This document shows, in pieces, positions 1 through 9,486 of a stretch of 64,000 nucleotides of DNA. The position numbers and the translations under genes are program-made. This stretch comes from Flavobacteriales bacterium (lineage in GTDB: Bacteria > Bacteroidota > Bacteroidia > Flavobacteriales_F > PHOS-HE28). Position 1 is the stretch's first letter. Every line of letters starts with the position of its first letter. The stretch lies in NCBI GenBank assembly GCA_016721005.1, contig JADKJM010000008.1, positions 248,001 to 312,000 on the forward strand, in the 5' to 3' direction. The notes below the pieces were generated by a model. It did no database searches and was not told the origin of the DNA. It saw nothing but the letters and a program-made list of their open reading frames with translations.

Positions 1-266
1 AGAATGCGATCATCCGCAGCCACGTAGACGGAACCGCCATCCACGAGCACATCGCTGCCGAAGCGCGGACCGCTGATGGTGACCACTGTGGTGTAGGTCC
101 CGGCAATGGGATCATAGCTGCCCAAGGTCACGGGCACCAACTGGCCACCGCCATTGATGTAGTCGTAGTAGCCTTCGCTCAGCGCGAAGACCTGGTGTAC
201 CTGCTGTTGCGCGCCTGCGAACAGTGCCACACCGAGAGCGAGAGAAGAGAGGAATGAACGGTACAT
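1..266 (-). CDS. Partial secreted beta-propeller protein, BtuG-like (B12-regulated)
   Basis: Only the first 88 codons lie in the window; the 3' part is cut off at the left edge. The start is the ATG read at 266. Residues 1-20 form a Sec signal peptide (MYRSFLSSLALGVALFAGAQ), so the product is exported. The mature part opens with VFALSEGYYDYINGGG and continues into GSVYVAAD, the kind of blade sequence found in YncE/DUF5074-type propellers. In Bacteroidota, surface propellers of this kind (BtuG) bind cobalamin beside BtuB. The cobalamin riboswitch just upstream on the same strand makes a role in vitamin B12 capture likely. The sequence shows export and the riboswitch; the BtuG assignment is inference from context and a short fragment. 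It could also be another B12-repressed surface protein. Confidence 0.6.
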   Translation of the reverse strand, partial: MYRSFLSSLALGVALFAGAQQQVHQVFALSEGYYDYINGGGQLVPVTLGSYDPIAGTYTTVVTISGPRFGSDVLVDGGSVYVAADDRI

Positions 267-380
267 GCTATTGGGTTTAGGTGTGCTGCGTTCACCGCGC
301 AGCGTTCATGAGGTGAAACCACAGGGATGATGGACGCCTACCGCAAGCGATCCGACCATGGTCCCGTGGCCGTTGTCTTG

Positions 381-585
381 CGTAGAGGCAGGTCTTCTGA
401 CTCACCACCCTTGCCGCGTACACCTTCCCGTCCTTCGGCTCCGCTGAGGATGGCAAAGCATCCCGGAGTTGAACAGTGGCTTCAGTACACGGCGTCAGCG
501 GTTCACAGCTGCGGGAACAGCTCCCGGTTCACACGGGATTCCCTCTTTCCACCTCCCCCCTCCTTGCGGACGGGATCGGTACCAC
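381..585 (-). promoter_or_regulatory. Cobalamin (B12) riboswitch
   Basis: Read on the minus strand, the region carries the conserved cobalamin aptamer blocks in order: AGAGGGAAtCCCGTGTGAA, CCCGCAGCTGTGA, AAGCCACTG, GGGAAGG, and finally the B12 box AGTCAGAAGACCTGCC at 386-402. It lies about 120 bases upstream of the start codon at 266 on the same strand, so it should control the secreted gene there. Cobalamin binding normally lowers expression in this class. The outer boundaries are approximate. Confidence 0.95.
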
Positions 586-607
586 TACGCGGGGCCGAAT
601 GTAATTG

Positions 608-1270
608 CTAGCTGCCGCCGAACCGGAAGGCGAGCGATAGTTGAGCAATGAGGCCCGCCGTTCGCAGCTTGGCGCTGTAGAAATCCGTTACGCTGGCATC
701 GTTGTATTCCATCGCACGCAACTCCAGGTTGGTCACGAGGTAACGCAGGTCGAAGCCGATGCCCACATGGTCACCAATACCGAAAGCGAAACCGGAGCCT
801 AGGCCGAACGCACCGCCGGAGTACCGGGCATCCACCTTCGCGCCCGGCGTATCATCCACGATATGCAGGGCTACACCGCCAAGTTGAGCGGACGCGGTCC
901 AAGCGATCCGCTCCCCATTGATCAGGTACAAGCGAGGTTCGAGGGCCACGTTGATGAAGCCATTGGTCTGGTCGGATGCGGAGTCCGGCACATAGCGACC
1001 GGGTTCGATAAGGAAGCCAAGTGTGAAGCGGTTACTGATCGCCCCGGCGATCTGGATCGGCACCGAGGTGGTCACCGCACCGTCGGTATCCGTGCCCTTG
1101 AAACCGAACAAGGAATACTTCAGTTCCGTGGAATGGGCGCCCGCCGATCCGCCGATCGATAGGTGGATACGGCCTTTCTGGTTGTACTGCGCCAAGGCGG
1201 AAGCGAACGGTAGGAGACCGATGAGCAGTGCAGCGAAATAGCGCATGGTCGAACGGATTGATGAGTTCAT
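608..1270 (-). CDS. Secreted outer-membrane beta-barrel-like protein
   Basis: The 220-residue product has a signal peptide (RYFAALLIGLLPFASALAQ). The rest alternates short beta-strand-like segments rich in Gly, Leu and aromatic residues, such as LYLINGERIAWTASAQLGG and IGFDLRYLVTNLELR, and ends in LSLAFRFGGS. This is the pattern of small OmpW/OmpA-barrel-type proteins of Bacteroidota (porin family, PF13568-like). Two in-frame starts are possible: 1270 (MNSSIRST) and 1246 (MRYFAALL). I give the longer; the shorter places the signal peptide at the very N-terminus. The gene stands alone with the riboswitch region downstream. No catalytic motif is visible and the function is unknown beyond a probable barrel in the outer membrane. 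Confidence 0.7.
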   Translation of the reverse strand: MNSSIRSTMRYFAALLIGLLPFASALAQYNQKGRIHLSIGGSAGAHSTELKYSLFGFKGTDTDGAVTTSVPIQIAGAISNRFTLGFLIEPGRYVPDSASDQTNGFINVALEPRLYLINGERIAWTASAQLGGVALHIVDDTPGAKVDARYSGGAFGLGSGFAFGIGDHVGIGFDLRYLVTNLELRAMEYNDASVTDFYSAKLRTAGLIAQLSLAFRFGGS

Positions 1271-1433
1271 GATGTCCCAAAGATGAGGTCTTCTGTGCGG
1301 GGAATGGATCCCAAGGATGAGGCCGATGGAGATCACACGGGGTTTACATCGGTCGCGCCTCGCACTACATTCGCCCCCCGCCGATAGCGATCGTCCATGT
1401 GGATGTGTTGCTTCAGGCACTGAGAGCGAACCG

Positions 1434-1643
1434 ATGGAGCAGAAGAACAGCAGCCCCGCCGACGGCGAGGCAACCCCGGCAGAGCAGACCCAAGTGAAGG
1501 AACGCACGTACGCCATGTACGTGCAGGGCGGCGAGCTTGGCTTCGACCCGATGAAGGAGTTGAACCTCCCCGGCAGCTATGATGAAGTGGTCTCGCGCTT
1601 CAAGCGCCTGCAAGGCAGCCGCGCAATGGAATCGCTGAACTGA
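1434..1643 (+). CDS. Small acidic protein of unknown function
   Basis: This is a 69-residue product starting at the ATG at 1434 (MEQKNSSPADGEATPAE). The first 25 residues are low-complexity and Ser/Pro/Glu-rich. The rest (ERTYAMYVQGGELGFDP, then SYDEVVSRFKRLQGSR) looks like a compact structured tail. There is no signal peptide or membrane segment, so it should be cytoplasmic. A hairpin terminator follows 20 bases after the stop, which supports a real transcription unit. I do not recognise a family. A longer reading frame upstream is unlikely because its sequence is Arg/Pro-rich and overlaps the promoter area of the divergent gene. Confidence 0.55.
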   Translation: MEQKNSSPADGEATPAEQTQVKERTYAMYVQGGELGFDPMKELNLPGSYDEVVSRFKRLQGSRAMESLN

Positions 1644-1662
1644 CCACGAACCACTGACCTAC

Positions 1663-1692
1663 AAGAAGCCCTGGCGATGCCGGGGCTTCTTC
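1663..1692 (+). terminator. Hairpin terminator after the small acidic gene
   Basis: The arms AAGAAGCCC and GGGCTTCTT form a perfect nine-base stem 20 bases after the stop codon at 1643, followed by TCGTTTCG. There is no long T run. Confidence 0.6.
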
Positions 1693-1727
1693 GTTTCGCA
1701 TGCTCGCTTGTATCGGTGGATCATAGT

Positions 1728-1883
1728 CGAGATTCCGGGTCAAGCCCGGAATGACGATTTACATGGAGCATGGAACGGGTGCGGAGGCCGCGCCCTTTCC
1801 GCGTTCCTCTCCGGCGTCACTGCGGGCACGACCCGCAGTCTTGATACTCGGGGCTGTCATTCCGGGCTGGACCCGGGATCTCG
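1728..1883. repeat. Palindromic REP-like intergenic element
   Basis: Two imperfect inverted copies of a roughly 28-base unit lie at 1728-1756 and 1854-1883. Each is itself a hairpin of the form CCGGGTC-nn-GCCCGG followed by AATGAC. Between them a third hairpin (ACTGCGGG/CCCGCAGT, 1819-1839) forms. The rest of the interval 1644-2016 holds only the terminator and no credible gene. Related hairpins occur at about 31830 and inside ftsK at 53515. Confidence 0.6.
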
Positions 1884-2016
1884 CTAGGGCCCCTCCTGAT
1901 GGATCCCCTTGGAATTGCGGCGGCGGTCTTCCTAATTTCATACCCCTCACGCGCCGGTCGCCCTCGGACCTCCGCGGAAGGAAGACACTTCCGTTCCACC
2001 AAACCCCCATCGCGCC

Positions 2017-4146
2017 ATGAAAGTCTTCGATGCGAAACACATCAAGAACATCGTCCTCCTCGGCTCCCACGGATGCGGCAAGACCACGCTGGCTGAAACA
2101 ATGCTCTTCGAAGCGGGTCTCTTGCAACGCCGCGGCCGTGTCGAGGACAAGAACACCGTGAGCGACCACCACTCACTGGAACACGAGCGCGGAAGCAGCG
2201 TGTATTCCACCGTGCTGCACACCGAGTGGCGCAACTTCAAGATCAACATCATTGATACACCCGGCTTGGATGACCTCGTGGGCGAAACGATCCCCGCACT
2301 TCGCGTGGCGGACACGTGCGTGCTGTTGCTGAACGCGCACCACGGCGTGGAAGTGGGCACCGATCTGGTGTGGGACCACATGCAACGGTATGAACGTCCG
2401 GTGATCATCGGTGTGAACCAATTGGATCACGCCAACGCGGACTTCGATGCGACGGTCGCGCAGGCGAAGGAACACTTCGGCAATGCGGTGACCGTGATGC
2501 AATACCCCGTGGACCAAGGCGATGACTTCCACCGCATCATCGACCTGCTGAAGATGACGATGTATGTCTTCAAGGATGCCGGTGGAAAGCCCGAGAAGCA
2601 ACCGATCCCGGATAGCGAGAAGGAACGTGCGGAAGCACTGCACAAGGAATTGGTGGAGAAGGCGGCAGAGAACGATGAGACCCTGATGGAGCACTACTTC
2701 GACAAGGGTGAACTGAACGAGGACGAGATGCGCCTCGGCCTGAAGCATGGCATGATGAAGCGCACCTGCTTTCCGGTCTTCTGCCTGAGCGCATTGCGCA
2801 ACATGGGCAGCGGTAGGTTGATGGGCTACATCGACAACGTGGCGCCGAGCGCGATCGAGATGCCTGCGGAGGAACTCGTCGGCGGTGGCGAGTTGAAGTG
2901 TGCTGCGGAAGGTCCGGCCGTTCTTTTCACCTTCAAAACGGTGATCGATCCACGCGCAGGGCACATCACGCTTTTCAAGGTGATGAGCGGCGAAGTGAAG
3001 GAAGGCACCGACCTGGTGAACGACAACACCGGCAGCTCCGAGCGAGTGAACCAACTCTTCATCATCGACGGCAAGGAGCGCAATCCGGTAGAGAAACTGG
3101 TGGCCGGTGATATCGGCGGCACCATGAAACTGAAAGGCACCGCCACCGCGCACACGCTGCACGCGCCGGGCAAGTCGATCAAACTACAGCCGATCGCATT
3201 CCCTGAGCCGCGCTTGCGCCAGGTGATCAAGGCCACGGACAACAAGCAAGAGGAGAAACTCCACGCCGCGTTGCTGGAGATCCAAAAGGAGGACCCCACC
3301 ATCGTGCTTTCGTACAGCCGGGAGACCGCGCAACAACTGGTGGGTGCGCAGGGTGAACTGCACCTCAACCTGCTCAAGTGGAAGTTGAGCCACCACTACA
3401 AGGTGGACTGCGAGTTCAGCAGTCCGCGCATTCCGTATCGCGAAACGATCCGCAAGAGTGCAGCGGCGATGTACCGGCACAAGAAGCAGACGGGCGGCAG
3501 TGGCCAGTTCGGCGAAGTGCATTTGAAGATCGACCCGTGGTACGAAGGCATGCCGGAACCCACGGGCCACAGCTTGCGCGGCAAGGAGGAGCACGACCTA
3601 CCCACCGGTGGCAAATTGGTCTTCTACAATTGCATCGTTGGCGGTGTGATCGACAACAAGTTCATGCCGAGCATCCTCAAGGGTGTGATGGAGAAGATGG
3701 ACCGCGGTCCGCTCACAGGCTCACCTGCGCGCGACATTCGCGTGATCATCCACGACGGCAAGATGCACGCGGTGGACAGCAACGACATCAGCTTCAAGAT
3801 AGCGGGACTGCAAGCCTTCCGTGAAGCGTTCAACAACGCCGACCCGCAACTGATGGAACCGATCCAGGAACTGGAGGTGCGCGTGCCCACGGATCTCATG
3901 GGCGATGTGATGACCGATCTGCAAGGGCGTCGCAGTATCGTGATGGGCGTGGACAGCAGCGGCCGCTACCAGATCATCAAGGCCCTGACGCCGCTCGCCG
4001 AGTTGGATCGATACAGCACCACGTTGCGCAGTCTTACCCAAGGACGCGGTACCTACACGGAGAAATTCCACGCGTACCAGCAGGTGCCGACGGATCTGCA
4101 ACACAAGTTGGTGAACAGTCATAAGGAGGAGGAAGTGGAAGCTTGA
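2017..4146 (+). CDS. Elongation factor G paralogue (EF-G2-like)
   Basis: This 709-residue translational GTPase has the full EF-G domain order: G domain with P-loop GSHGCGKTT (16-24), DTPG and SAL, then beta-barrel domain II, and domains III-V with TGGSGQFGEVHLKI and IVGGVIDNKF. The fourth G motif is NQLD rather than the usual NKxD, the switch I region is non-canonical (HERGSSVYST), and domain IV has an insertion of about 20 residues (EGMPEPTGHSLRGKEEHD). These differences set it apart from the housekeeping EF-G. They fit the second EF-G of Bacteroidota, known in Bacteroides as a factor needed during nutrient limitation. The start ATG is close after the palindromic repeat. A hairpin follows the stop. 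Role in ribosome translocation is family knowledge; the stress role is inference. Confidence 0.85.
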   Translation: MKVFDAKHIKNIVLLGSHGCGKTTLAETMLFEAGLLQRRGRVEDKNTVSDHHSLEHERGSSVYSTVLHTEWRNFKINIIDTPGLDDLVGETIPALRVADTCVLLLNAHHGVEVGTDLVWDHMQRYERPVIIGVNQLDHANADFDATVAQAKEHFGNAVTVMQYPVDQGDDFHRIIDLLKMTMYVFKDAGGKPEKQPIPDSEKERAEALHKELVEKAAENDETLMEHYFDKGELNEDEMRLGLKHGMMKRTCFPVFCLSALRNMGSGRLMGYIDNVAPSAIEMPAEELVGGGELKCAAEGPAVLFTFKTVIDPRAGHITLFKVMSGEVKEGTDLVNDNTGSSERVNQLFIIDGKERNPVEKLVAGDIGGTMKLKGTATAHTLHAPGKSIKLQPIAFPEPRLRQVIKATDNKQEEKLHAALLEIQKEDPTIVLSYSRETAQQLVGAQGELHLNLLKWKLSHHYKVDCEFSSPRIPYRETIRKSAAAMYRHKKQTGGSGQFGEVHLKIDPWYEGMPEPTGHSLRGKEEHDLPTGGKLVFYNCIVGGVIDNKFMPSILKGVMEKMDRGPLTGSPARDIRVIIHDGKMHAVDSNDISFKIAGLQAFREAFNNADPQLMEPIQELEVRVPTDLMGDVMTDLQGRRSIVMGVDSSGRYQIIKALTPLAELDRYSTTLRSLTQGRGTYTEKFHAYQQVPTDLQHKLVNSHKEEEVEA

Positions 4147-4179
4147 CCGATCAGAGGATCAGACGATCAGAAAATGAGA

Positions 4180-4209
4180 ACGCGCCCTGCGGAGATCCGT
4201 GGGGCGCGT
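4180..4209 (+). terminator. Hairpin terminator after EF-G paralogue
   Basis: The arms ACGCGCCC and GGGCGCGT, with an inner CGGA/TCCG pair, form a strong hairpin 34 bases after the stop at 4146. No T run follows, as is common in this phylum. Confidence 0.5.
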
Positions 4210-4230
4210 CGACCAAGTAAATTGCCCGAA

Positions 4231-6855
4231 ATGCGGAAAGCGATTCTTATTGCCATGTTCATGGTGACTCAGCCTGACATTGGTTCGTGTCAGTGGAGCA
4301 TTCTCGATTCCGGTACAGAGGAGTTCATCCTTTCGATCGCATCAACTCCGGGTGGCACTTTGCGGGCAATGGGCGCCGATATGCGAGAAAGCACGGATGG
4401 GGGAGATACGTGGGTGGCCTGGCAGCCCAGCTTCTTCGACCTCCCATTGGTCGGTGGTTATTGGCCGGCAATGCACTTCACATCAGAGTTGGAAGGGTTC
4501 ATGGTGGGTGGCATGGACTTCAACAACCAGTTCGTGATCCTGCGAACGAACGATGGTGGCCAGTCCTGGATAACAAGCCATGCAGCGGCCTTCGGGGTTT
4601 GGCCTCAATACCACACACGGATCGAATTCCCAACGAGCAGCACTGGTTTCGTGTGCGGCACCAACGGCATCATGATGAAGTCCGTGGATAGCGGCAATTC
4701 ATGGACGGTGCTCGGAACAGGAACGGCATCGAGCATTTACGGCATGCACTTCTGGAGTGCGAGCACGGGGATCATTGTAACCGCCACGGACATCCGGCGC
4801 ACCGTGAATGGAGGGAACAATTGGAGTGTGGTCGCCTCTGGAACGAACCTGGGCGGACTTGGTTGGTTGCCTTCTGGTGATATGTATGCCGCCGGCGACA
4901 ATATGGTCTTGGTCAGCACGAACATGGGGACCAACTGGACGAGCCACCCCGCACCATTCTCTGACGTCGAGGATGTGGTCGCGCTTGATGCGGGAACCGT
5001 TATGGTATCCGCCCTTCAAGGCATCGCGGTATCCCATGATGCCGGGATCTGGTGGGAGTACTACCCACCACCTGCGTCAGGTGAGCTACATGACCTGCTT
5101 GTTTCCGGGGCGCAAACGGTCGTCGCCGTTGGTGAGGAAGGACGGATCATCCGAACAACCAATGGCGGTGGCACATCCGTTCCGATCCCGGCGTTCACGC
5201 ACGCCGTGCAATATAGCTGTGGAGAAGCCGTGTTGGAACTCATCGCTGATTGTGATCCGGATCTTTCGCTCTCGTGGATGATCGATGGGTTGATCGTTTC
5301 TTCGGCGAACGAACTTTCCATCACATACACCGCACCCAGCACATACGACCTCATTGCGTTGGTGGCGGACAATGGGAGCTTCAGCGATACGGCCACTTGG
5401 TCCGCGAACATCAATGTGGACCAACTGGTAACAGTCGATGCTGGTCCCGATGTCGCTCAGTGTTTTGGGTCCGTGGCCCAATTGAACGCCACTGGAGCGT
5501 TGAACTATACCTGGTCGCCAACCACAGCACTCTCGGGGTCCACCAGCGCGAATCCTACGACCAGCGCGACGGTGAACACGACGTACATCGTGACCGGCAC
5601 AAGCGGGTTATGCGTGGATGCCGATACCGTGAACGTGATCGTTGCGCCAAGCATACCGCTTGATCCTTGGAGTACCATTTTCTATTCCACCGCCGCCGCC
5701 GATCGGTTCATCATCATGGATTGGACGGATGACTACAACGGATATGTAGTGTGCTCACAGAACATGCGCGTGACGCATGATGGGGGTGCGACCTGGGCCA
5801 CGTATCCCTCCCCGTACCCAATGGGAAACGGATTTAATTTGACCTATGTCGATCTTGAGATGGTGGATGACTCGGTAGGCTACTTCACGAACAATTCTGT
5901 TCTGAAGACTGTGAATGGGGGACAGACATGGACTACCATAAGCAACTATACCACAATGGGTGATGAATTCCTGAGTGTTGACTTCCTGAACCGGGACACT
6001 GGGTTCGTGATGGGAAATTACATCGCTGGAGTAGGCGACCGTGGAATATACCGTACCGTGAATGGAGCTGCTAATTGGGAATTGATCCGGCAGGATAATG
6101 GGCTTCGTCTATATGACATGGTCGCCGTGAATTGGGATACGATCATTGCCGTCGGTGGATTGGGGACGAGCGCACCAAGGGTCCTCCATACCCACGATGG
6201 CGGCGCCTTATGGCAGGATACCTTGATCGCTTCAGCAGTGTATTCTTTGTACGAGATAACCGTTTCGCCGGAGGGTGTTATCACATCGACGGGAGTTGAC
6301 GATGAACTGCGATCTTGGGATGGGGGAACCACATGGGAGCGGAGACCACGAGTTGCCGGAGCGCGCAGCAATCTCTCATGGCAAAGCGCGGATACGGCGT
6401 TCTGTTCCGGGGGCAGTGAATTATACAAATCCGTTAATGGTGGCGACTGCTATGAGCAAGTAGCGATGTTAATGCCTCAATCGATCCTGGATGTATCCTC
6501 AAGTGAACCCGGACGGACCCATGTGGCGAGCAAGGTGGGTCTGAACAATGGTGCGCTGATTCGGAGCACTAATGATATTCCCCTGCGCCAGAGTGCACCA
6601 CGAGCAGTGGCGAACGAGGTCCTCCGGGCTTGGCCCAATCCGGCCATGGAAAGAGCTACGATACTCCTTCCATCAACATGGGCTTCAGCATCCGTTCTGG
6701 TCGTCGACGCAGTGGGCCGTTCGGTCCTGGAGACACAAGTCTTCCCGGTTGTTGGTGCAGCGGAGCTGATCCTCTCCGAGGTTCCTGCAGGTAGCTACAC
6801 CATCATTGCCGCGTCTAATGGTTCGCGCCTCACGACGCCGCTTATTATCCGTTGA
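4231..6855 (+). CDS. Secreted Ycf48-like propeller protein with T9SS sorting domain
   Basis: The 874-residue product starts at MRKAILIAMFMVTQ (signal peptide up to about residue 21); an in-frame upstream ATG at 4174 would only add a charged leader inside the hairpin. Two runs of Ycf48/BNR-like blades, with recurring SxDGGxTW-type motifs (STDGGDTWV, TNDGGQSW, VNGGNNWS, HDGGATWAT, VNGGQTWTT), flank a central pair of PKD-like Ig domains (about residues 330-490, for example TYTAPSTYDLIALVADNG and YTWSPTTALSG). The C-terminus (RAWPNPAMERATILL through AGSYTIIAAS) is a type A T9SS sorting domain, so it should be exported through the outer membrane and anchored or released. It is followed four bases later by another T9SS cargo gene. 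The ligand is unknown. Confidence 0.85.
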   Translation: MRKAILIAMFMVTQPDIGSCQWSILDSGTEEFILSIASTPGGTLRAMGADMRESTDGGDTWVAWQPSFFDLPLVGGYWPAMHFTSELEGFMVGGMDFNNQFVILRTNDGGQSWITSHAAAFGVWPQYHTRIEFPTSSTGFVCGTNGIMMKSVDSGNSWTVLGTGTASSIYGMHFWSASTGIIVTATDIRRTVNGGNNWSVVASGTNLGGLGWLPSGDMYAAGDNMVLVSTNMGTNWTSHPAPFSDVEDVVALDAGTVMVSALQGIAVSHDAGIWWEYYPPPASGELHDLLVSGAQTVVAVGEEGRIIRTTNGGGTSVPIPAFTHAVQYSCGEAVLELIADCDPDLSLSWMIDGLIVSSANELSITYTAPSTYDLIALVADNGSFSDTATWSANINVDQLVTVDAGPDVAQCFGSVAQLNATGALNYTWSPTTALSGSTSANPTTSATVNTTYIVTGTSGLCVDADTVNVIVAPSIPLDPWSTIFYSTAAADRFIIMDWTDDYNGYVVCSQNMRVTHDGGATWATYPSPYPMGNGFNLTYVDLEMVDDSVGYFTNNSVLKTVNGGQTWTTISNYTTMGDEFLSVDFLNRDTGFVMGNYIAGVGDRGIYRTVNGAANWELIRQDNGLRLYDMVAVNWDTIIAVGGLGTSAPRVLHTHDGGALWQDTLIASAVYSLYEITVSPEGVITSTGVDDELRSWDGGTTWERRPRVAGARSNLSWQSADTAFCSGGSELYKSVNGGDCYEQVAMLMPQSILDVSSSEPGRTHVASKVGLNNGALIRSTNDIPLRQSAPRAVANEVLRAWPNPAMERATILLPSTWASASVLVVDAVGRSVLETQVFPVVGAAELILSEVPAGSYTIIAASNGSRLTTPLIIR

Positions 6856-6859
6856 AGTC

Positions 6860-9316
6860 ATGATCACTCGTCTGCTTCATCTCGGATCCGCTTCAGTAGT
6901 TGCGCTCATCACTCAAGCGCAGTTCGGCCCGCCGAATTTCATCGTTGGGAACAGGATCGATGACCCGCAAGAAGTTCACGCAGCCGACTTCAATGGCGAT
7001 GGCGTGATGGATCTGCTCTGCCTTTCGCGGTTCGACATTTTCGGACACCAGCATCGCGTTAGCTGGTATGCCGGGGAAGGGAACGGGACCTTCAGCTATC
7101 AGCACCCGATCGCAGGTCCTGCGTCACCGGCTCTCACAGGAGCCGTGGCGGATATCGATGAGGACGGGGATATGGATGTGATGGTAGGATACGGTTCGGA
7201 TAATAGTTTCGGTTGGTTTGCCAACGATGGATCCGGAACCTTCGGACCCTTCCAACTCGTCCACATAGCAAGCGATGATCCTACTGTGCTGTATCTCGTG
7301 GATCTGAACAACGATGCGCACTTGGATCTCCTCGTGCACTTGACCAGTGGGACCACCGATGATGTTTTCTGGAAGGCCGGTAATGGCGATGGAACCTTTC
7401 AGAACTCGATGAATATGTGGAACAGTTCCATATACACCATCAATACGATCCCGGTCGATCTGGATGGCGATAATGACCTGGATTTGCTCTGGACCGTGAC
7501 CGGTGGGATCCGGAAACGGGTGAACAACGGCGATGGGACCTTCGCCGCGTCGCAGGATATCCTTCTCGTGGCGAATGTGAGTGGTTCCTGCGCCGCTGAT
7601 CTGGATGGCGACAGCGATGTGGACATCGCCTTGCTCATCAGTGGTACATCGATCCTGTTGCTGCGCAACAATGGCGACGGCACATTTGCCTTGGCCACCA
7701 CGCTCGCCTCGGGCCTGAGTGCAGTAACAGCTATGTACGCCTCGGACGCCGACGGAGATGGAGATGCAGATCTCTTCACCGCACACAACAATAAGGAGGT
7801 GGCGATCACCCGATCGCTTGGCAATGGGTCGTTTGCTGCGCGTTCGGTCATTGGTGCGCGCTATGCCCCCCCTTCAGACCTCCGCCTTGCTGACGTGGAC
7901 GGAGATGGCGACCTGGATCTCATGGCCACATTTCAAGCAGATGATCGCATGGGCTATTTCTCGAATACCGGAAATGGTTCATTCGAACAGGATCCGATCC
8001 TCGTACAAGAACACTTACGTGGCATCGGCCGGATCCAATGTGTTGATCTCGACCAGGACGGTGTCAACGACTTGGTCGTTCCGAGCACCTGGTGGGATCA
8101 GATTAGCTGGTTCAGGAACGATGGAACGCCCAACTTCGCGCCGGTCCGGGATGTCAGGAGAGGAGTGGTGAACCCAAGCGATCTGCTGAGTTTGGATGTC
8201 GATGGCGACGGCGACAATGACTTGATCGTAGCGAGTTCCACGGCGGACACAGTTATGAGATTGTCCTGCACCGGACCCGGCAGTTTCGCCCCTCCGCAAT
8301 TCATCGGCGGTCCAGTGGATGCGCCTATGGATCTCAATTGGTGCAACATCGACAACGATGGCCACGCTGATATACTGATGAGCGCCGCCAGTGGTTCCAG
8401 TCAGGTCATGCGGTGGTATCGCGGTCTTGGCGGCGGCAGCTTCCAAGCGAGCACCATAAATGGATATGATTACACGCTCCGCCAACCGCAGGCGGCCGAT
8501 CTGGACAACGACGGTGATCAGGACGTCATGCGAATAGGTAGTTCACCTGCTTTGGGTTGGCACGTGAATTCCGGGAACAACACGTTCGCGCAACAGCCGG
8601 AGGTCATTGTGGCCAATAGTTTCGCGGTTCGCACTTTTCGATTGGATGACGTCGACGGTGATGGCGACATCGACATCGTAGCCGGGATCCTCCAGAACGG
8701 ACTGGACCACATCATTTGGATGCCGAACGAAGGCGGTGGTCTCTTCTTCACATGGAATACCCTTGCGTACGACATGCCCACCACCTCCGTCATGCGCTTG
8801 TTCGACTACGATCTCGATGGGGACAAGGACATCTTCGTCGGCGCCAATTCGCCCGAAACGGTGTACTTCCTCCGGTCCAATGGTGACGGAACTTTTGAGG
8901 ACACCCTCACCATCGCTGGGGATATCTTCCAGATCATCACGGACCTTACGCTCGCCGATCTGGATGGGGACAACAAACCCGATCTTGCCGTAGCCGGTAG
9001 TGACGACGGCAGCGTGGCGTGGTTCAAGAATGAGAATGATCTACCTGTGGAAGTCCAATACGCCAACGAAAGAGGCTCCTGTTTCACAGTGATCACTAAT
9101 CCAGTGGTAAACCGGTTGAGGCTCCGTTTGTGCAATGCTTTTGTGGACGCATCAGTCGAGATCATTGACCTACAAGGTCGATCCATCAAAACAGTGCCTG
9201 CGGTCACTACCGAGAATCTATTAATTGACGTGGCAGACCTTGTTCCAGGGTCTTACATGATCCGACTTTGGACCCACGGCTACACTCAGGTAAGGAAGAT
9301 CTGTGTTCAGCGTTGA
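6860..9316 (+). CDS. Secreted FG-GAP/VCBS repeat protein with T9SS sorting domain
   Basis: The start is the ATG at 6860, four bases after the previous stop, giving 818 residues with signal peptide MITRLLHLGSASVVALITQAQ. About fourteen FG-GAP/VCBS-type blades follow, each with a calcium-loop motif of the DxDGDGDxD kind (DFNGDGVMDLL, DLDGDNDLDLL, DVDGDGDLDLM, DLDGDNKPDLA), predicting an integrin-alpha-like propeller. The end (NPVVNRLRLRL, then VPGSYMIRLWT and VRKICVQR) is a T9SS sorting domain. It probably forms a two-gene unit with the Ycf48-like protein upstream. The product is a surface or secreted protein; substrate unknown. Confidence 0.85.
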   Translation: MITRLLHLGSASVVALITQAQFGPPNFIVGNRIDDPQEVHAADFNGDGVMDLLCLSRFDIFGHQHRVSWYAGEGNGTFSYQHPIAGPASPALTGAVADIDEDGDMDVMVGYGSDNSFGWFANDGSGTFGPFQLVHIASDDPTVLYLVDLNNDAHLDLLVHLTSGTTDDVFWKAGNGDGTFQNSMNMWNSSIYTINTIPVDLDGDNDLDLLWTVTGGIRKRVNNGDGTFAASQDILLVANVSGSCAADLDGDSDVDIALLISGTSILLLRNNGDGTFALATTLASGLSAVTAMYASDADGDGDADLFTAHNNKEVAITRSLGNGSFAARSVIGARYAPPSDLRLADVDGDGDLDLMATFQADDRMGYFSNTGNGSFEQDPILVQEHLRGIGRIQCVDLDQDGVNDLVVPSTWWDQISWFRNDGTPNFAPVRDVRRGVVNPSDLLSLDVDGDGDNDLIVASSTADTVMRLSCTGPGSFAPPQFIGGPVDAPMDLNWCNIDNDGHADILMSAASGSSQVMRWYRGLGGGSFQASTINGYDYTLRQPQAADLDNDGDQDVMRIGSSPALGWHVNSGNNTFAQQPEVIVANSFAVRTFRLDDVDGDGDIDIVAGILQNGLDHIIWMPNEGGGLFFTWNTLAYDMPTTSVMRLFDYDLDGDKDIFVGANSPETVYFLRSNGDGTFEDTLTIAGDIFQIITDLTLADLDGDNKPDLAVAGSDDGSVAWFKNENDLPVEVQYANERGSCFTVITNPVVNRLRLRLCNAFVDASVEIIDLQGRSIKTVPAVTTENLLIDVADLVPGSYMIRLWTHGYTQVRKICVQR

Positions 9317-9486
9317 GGCGACAGCCCATTTTCTATCGAACAGTTCTCGGTCCATCCTCAAATCCTTGGACGGACACATCTCCAGGTTCCGATGTGGATC
9401 TGTACTCCGCGCTTCACCATCCATCCCTTGACGCAGCCTTGATTATAACGAGCGCCTTTCCGATCAGCCCCCGACCTTCGCGCCCC

